This document shows positions 59,448 through 64,000 of a DNA stretch of 64,000 bases, piece after piece. The position numbers were made by a program, and so were the translations under genes. How positions within the stretch are numbered: position 1 is the stretch's first letter; every line of letters starts with the position of its first letter. This DNA is from Isoetes taiwanensis (Eukaryota > Streptophyta > Lycopodiopsida > Isoetales > Isoetaceae). The notes below the pieces were generated by a model. It ran no database searches, had not been told where the DNA came from, and saw only the letters and a program-made list of their open reading frames with translations. The stretch is from the NCBI GenBank assembly GCA_021234155.1, contig JAJEKV010000018.1:20631252-20695251 (forward strand). The letters are read 5' to 3'.

Positions 59448-60429
59448 TCTTGGTTAGCATGCGGTGTCCCTGTTACTTTTCGTAATTACTCCTGGTATAT
59501 ATGATGTAAAATATTTGTGAAAAATGTAATCCTTTTTTCTTATAAGTCAGGGAAGATTTCGTACCCTTACTAGTTGCATCTAAGATTGATAAATAAATGT
59601 GAATGAATTATGTATTTGAAATGACATTGCTTTTCTAGATTGATTTGCTGTCATTTTTGGACAATATTGGAGGGAGTCTGGAACACATATAATAGAGCTA
59701 GGTTTGGCAAGTCTGGCCTCAAGAATGAGATATCTGAACTTCATTGTGGAGCTATATTTATATATGATATGCAGCGTTTGGCTCATTTCATAAAAAATTC
59801 AACCAGAGACAGTTTTGGCCAGCACTTATATTCATAAACTGCAACCTGGTTTCTTGCTACCAGATGGAAGTCGTTCACATCATCCTATTGGGAAAGGCAT
59901 ATCAACATCATCAGCAATACGGGAAAGTAAAATATCCTTGTTGGTTATTTGGATCTGCAGCATGGTAGTTGCACGTTGATGCTGTCTTGAATGTTTGCAT
60001 TTGAGTTGTTGCTTATTTGTTCTTAAGCATTTCATTCTCGAGTAGCCTTGGCACTGTGGTTTTCATTGGATTGCATGGGGGTTCCAGTCTTCCAGACCAC
60101 CATTGAACCTGGACCGAAAGTTGGCAACTTCCTTGATCATGAACCAAATTGTGTGCATTATTTGGTTATCTCAATTTGTGTCCTGTTTGGCCCTCTATTT
60201 GACCTATTTTCTGAAGATTGTTATTGAGTAATGCCTTTTGAGGTTGCTCTAAAACCCGAGGACCTTTGAAAACTATTCTATTTAACTCCGTGATTTGAGG
60301 AACAAGTCAGGGATAGAATCAGAGGAAATAGCTTTCTGCTTAGGAGCTATGTTGAGGGATTTTTTTTTTTTTTTTTATGTTTGAGGAATTTATTTTTGAA
60401 AGGCATGTCCCCTTTCTTTATTATTAATA
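59448..60429. other. 3' flank of elongin C and spacer
   Basis: It presumably holds the elongin C 3' UTR. No other gene is supported. A T-run stands at 60,360-60,376. Confidence 0.5.
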
Positions 60430-60953
60430 GGGAAAAACTCCAAAAACCCTTATGCTTTGCTGAAGTTTGCCGTTAGGTTTTGGGGTATTTTTATGGAAAT
60501 GACTGTAATTTTTTTTGTAATTTTTTTGTGATGATCCAAATAGAAATGTGTCTTTTAAAATGTTGTAGAGGAGGATGAGATCTTTTCATCAAAGTTAGGA
60601 TCACCTAAATTGGAATTCGAAATCATAAGTTATGCTATTTTTATACACAAGAAAGTTATACAAATCTATAGGGATAAAATATCTAAGAGACCATGACTTA
60701 AAATATTGGAGATCATAACTTAAAATATTGGAATCTGATTCATTGAGATCTTAACTTTGATAGAAATATCTCGTTCTTCTCTACAATACATCTGAAAGAC
60801 ATATTCTAATTGGTCTCCTCTACAATACATCGAAAAGACATTCTCATTTGGATTATTCCAAGAACGTTACGATCATTTTAATAAAAATACCCTAAAAACT
60901 AGGGGCGTTTTGTCAATTTTAGCAAAACATAAGTATATTTTGGAATTTTTCCC
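60430..60953. mobile_element. Foldback MITE, 524 bp, long imperfect terminal inverted repeats
   Basis: The left end GGGAAAAACTCCAAAAA, then CTTATGCTTTGCT and GGGTATTTTTATGGAAATGA, pairs with the right end (minus strand) GGGAAAAATTCCAAAATA, CTTATGTTTTGCT and GGGTATTTTTATTAAAATGA. Further inside, GTAGAGGAG..GAGAT and TCATCAAAGTTA pair with sequences on the other arm, whose ACAATACAT.GAAAGACAT word is doubled. There are no coding frames. No convincing target duplication was found (TAAT on each side at best). Confidence 0.75.
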
Positions 60954-61275
60954 TTAATTATTTATCTCCATGGATATAATATGCATGTTTTCCTGATTAG
61001 AAGTGCCTTTGTTGCCTTTATCTTGGAAGCTCACAACCTATGGAATCTCTCAACCTATAAAATCCTCATAGATTTTGTCATAGATTTTGTCACCAAGAAA
61101 GTTCAATGTCCACAAATTTTCTTTCCTTTGCAAGGAGAAACACTTTAAATATTCAGAATTACTTGCCCATTGTTAGGTGTGTGCCAGAGAATGCCATTCA
61201 ACTAGTGATACCAATTGCAAATCAATAGGAGCTACTATCCGGAACCATTATCCAATAATTTGCGAAATTCCGCAC

Positions 61276-61481
61276 GAGTCTCATTGTCCATGATATTTGA
61301 AAATTCCCTTGTGGGAAGAAGTCCATTGTTCCATAGTTAATAAAGGTAAGCAAATGCAATGAAATATAAAAACCACCAGAGTCTCATGGTCCATGATATT
61401 GGACAATTCCCTTGTTGGAAGAAGTCCATTGTCCCACAATTATTGAAAGGTAAGCAAATGCAATGAAATGTAAAAACCAGC
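61276..61481 (+). repeat. Two tandem copies of a 103-bp unit
   Basis: GAGTCTCATTGTCCATGATA at 61276 recurs as GAGTCTCATGGTCCATGATA at 61379. Both lead into AATTCCCTTGT.GGAAGAAG and GGTAAGCAAATGCAATGAAA. Confidence 0.9.
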
Positions 61482-61639
61482 AGACTTTGATGATCATATC
61501 ACTATCCTAGTAATATATCATTCAAGTAATTCGATTTTTAACTAGAAATATGTGTCCAACGTAAATGTCATTCAAGTAATTCGGTTTTAAAATAGAAACA
61601 AGCATAAATCATGTGAAATACCTTTTGCGATTTATAGCT

Positions 61640-61690
61640 AGTGTGCGTGCGCGCGCACGTGGGTGCGTGTTTTTTTTTTTTTTTTTTGAA
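61640..61690 (+). repeat. Alternating GTGCGCGC run followed by a T-run
   Basis: GTGTGCGTGCGCGCGCACGT is an alternating purine-pyrimidine stretch able to adopt Z-DNA, followed by about 17 T. Confidence 0.7.
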
Positions 61691-62530
61691 GAACTCGAAA
61701 CTTGAATTAAAAACAGAAAGATATTATATGAAATTGCTAAGAGAGGTGGAGTTAACCCCAAACCTCATCCAATCCTTAACATCAAGACGCAACCTCGAAG
61801 TCAAGTACTGGTCGTGGAGATGAGATTTAATCTTTTATATATAGCAGGAGTGCACATACCTCTAAAAACCACCTGGCATCTGTGCTTCCACACCATCCAA
61901 CCAACTAAGGCCCTGCAAATATCAAAACATAGCCATTTGCAAGGAAAAAGGTCAAACTAGAGTCCCAGACTTGTGCCAATATCATAAAAAATGGTTTGTT
62001 GCGCAAAACATATAATTATACGACCATTTTGCTATGGTAGTCAACCTATTTGATCTTCTGCTATCAAGTCTGCACCAATCTACGGAATTGAATTGTTCAG
62101 AATGACATTTCATTTTGTTGATCATGCAAGCTGTCCACAACAAAATGTTTCATCTCTAGAAGTCATGCATTGCAGAAAAATCACGCCAAATATCTGGCAG
62201 CGTGGAAGGATGGACTGGATTTCTGATGGATTTCTGAAACGCTAGAGCCAACCTTTTTAAGAAACACAAAGCTCTAAAGCTATTTCAATTAGTTGCAAAT
62301 CCATTTAGAAAATAACTGATCCAAAAAATGCCATCTCCCTAAGCTCAAAATGCCTCCCGAACCATGATATTGTATGATATTGTAAGAGTAAGGCAACTGC
62401 TCCATGATTCACTAATTTGCAGCTTCTGGCTAACTCCGACCACTGCAAAATGGGAATCATATTCCAGTTGTCTTGCCTGCATACATCATTCCATATTTTT
62501 TGTGGTTTCTCCCTCAAACTTTATTTTATT

Positions 62531-63372
62531 GGGAAAATTATAAGAATGCCCTTGTATTTTGAAACATTGTTAAAATGGCCCTATATTTTAGTAAATTATC
62601 AAAATGCTGTTGTTATTTGCATGAGATAAAAAAATGACCCCAAATTCTACCTTGCGCATGGAATACTCTTTCTAATTAGGCCACGAATGCTCTTCTTGTG
62701 GTATGATAGATGGCTCTAAAAGCCATGGATTCGTCCACTGAAGAACTTGAAGCTCCAAAACTTCCGAAGCTCTAAAATTTTCTTGCAGGTTGGAATGCAG
62801 AGCGGCACTGAAGAAGCTAAAGCTCCATTGCAGATGCATATGCCAAGGGTTTTTCTTTTTGTTCATTTTTCTTTGAATCATTTAGTTTCAGTTTCTTGAT
62901 AGAAATGCTGGATAAACGCAGAGAATGCATGATAAATCCAAGAATGGATGCATGCACAGTTTGAGGCCTCTGTTTTAGATGTTTTTTCTGCAACATTGTG
63001 ACGCTATCAGAGCATCCCTTCTAAGGCTTGAGCAATTGGCAAGGTAATAGAAGAAATTCTATAGAGATTCTTATAAGAATAGAAAAATCAGGGCATATTG
63101 ATCTCACGGGAGCAATTAAAACCCATAGGGGGAAGTACAGAGAAGCTTACTGCATATAAATTTGGATTTGGATCATACTTTTACTTGAAGCCGATGATTA
63201 AGCTATTAGAGCTTAAACCCACAGCATGGAATCAGTTAATTAAGGCATAAAAGTAAAATTAGTGGTTCATTCTTGTCTCCTGCACAAAACAAGGGCATTT
63301 TAATAATTTATTAAAACATAAGTGTATTTTAACAATTTTGTCAAAATACAAGGGCAATTTTATAAATTTTCC
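62531..63372. mobile_element. Non-autonomous element with about 90-bp TIRs and a perfect 9-bp target duplication (Mutator-like)
   Basis: The left end GGGAAAATTATAAGAATGCC with CTTGTATTTTGA and TTGTTAAAAT pairs with the right end (minus strand) GGAAAATTTATAAAATTGCC with CTTGTATTTTGA and TTGTTAAAAT, and the pairing continues about 90 bases. TATTTTATT stands directly before the left end and directly after the right end. A 9-bp duplication with long TIRs is the mark of Mutator-like elements. The 842-bp interior has no transposase. Confidence 0.85.
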
Positions 63373-64000
63373 TATTTTATTCTCAGAAGAATATGGGACT
63401 ACGTGTCCCTTACACAACTAAAGAATAACAAAATTGAATCAAAGTGATTGCATTGTATATGAGTTGATTGATATGTCATTAAATCCTTATCAAGTTGGAT
63501 ACCCAGACCACAAGAACGGATTAGACATGTTTCATCCTCAACTTACCAAGTGGTCTCATCCCACTTGGCAATTACTACGCTTCGTTTTATAAAATGGAGC
63601 ACTATAGAGGGTAACGTCACAAGTGTTCTTCTCTACAAACCAACTACGTTTGGAGTCATAGCATTCCCAATCTGAATTGGAAAATCTCTACAAGGAAAGT
63701 AGTAAGAAAGACCATTGTATGAGCTAACAATATGGTGAGTAGTAGAGGTAAGCCATAATAGCATGTTGTGGGAAGCAACGATTACGGGACAAGGCAACGA
63801 TTGCAACAATTGAAAGCAAATAACCACGTCTTGAAAATGACACTAACCAAGTTTAATCACTTTTAATAAGATCAAGTTGTTGGGTTAAGTTTGAAGGTTC
63901 ATGTCCAGCTACAACAAAAATTACTAATAATGTTATTACCATAACTATTTTCTTATGTAATCAAGCCTAATAACTACTATGTCTTCACACTCAAGGGATG
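63373..64000. other. Right-end spacer, nothing recognised
   Basis: No frame above 64 codons and no repeat of note was found after the Mutator-like element's target duplication. Confidence 0.5.

Noticed and set aside
60430-60953. Target-site duplication for the foldback MITE
   Set aside because: Only TAAT matches at both borders, and this depends on where the ends are placed in AT-rich sequence.

Overview
This is nuclear DNA of a land plant (streptophyte). Two spliced housekeeping genes of the plant type are present on the + strand. One is an importin-11/Kap120-type nuclear import receptor with 23 coding exons at 17180-33784. The other is a three-exon elongin C gene at 58804-59447, whose start (MRKEDTVKLISAEGFEF) is the plant form. 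Gene density is low, introns reach 3.5 kb, and the spaces are filled with decayed transposons, which suggests a large repeat-rich genome such as a fern, lycophyte or gymnosperm. I cannot fix the species. No bacterial, organellar or CRISPR features were supported. || Layout. 1-5.8 kb: tandem-repeat DNA (units of about 165-172 bp) studded with a TCTCGACTTCGCGAAGTCGAGA-like dyad, plus one possible orphan exon. 6.65-6.93 kb: TATGGTT-rich simple repeat. 6.9-9.8 kb: frameshifted relic of a transposase-like gene with a VGHTHDDID motif. 12.0-12.7 kb: SINE-like unit and an inverted-repeat-rich minisatellite. 13.0-14.0 kb: LINE reverse transcriptase relic. 15.8 kb: TATGGA hexamer array. 16.9 kb: orphan HEAT-like exon. 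17.2-33.8 kb: importin gene, whose intron 11 carries Copia LTR/gag and LINE relics. 36.6-37.5 kb: SINE-like units. 38.6-39.1 kb: Helitron-type fragment. 40.0-40.7 kb: possible LTR with primer-binding site. 42.5-43.0 kb: 103-bp satellite. 43.3-43.6 kb: three hairpin-forming units with compensatory changes. 44.5-53.8 kb: a minus-strand retroelement with a Penelope-like reverse transcriptase, an intron-containing first ORF and 2.4-kb direct repeats arranged like Penelope pseudo-LTRs. 57.0 kb: (GA)47. 58.6-58.7 kb: foldback just upstream of elongin C. 60.4-61.0 kb and 62.5-63.4 kb: two terminal-inverted-repeat elements, the second with a perfect 9-bp target duplication. || How it works together. 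The importin gene (nuclear transport) and the elongin C gene (ubiquitin-ligase adaptor / elongin) are independent. The rest is mobile DNA and its remains. The most unusual items are the Penelope-like element, the fact that its upstream direct repeat differs from the downstream one almost only at CAG/CTG trinucleotides (which looks like a methylation-linked base-calling artefact or a CHG-directed process), and the three structured repeats at 43.3-43.6 kb.
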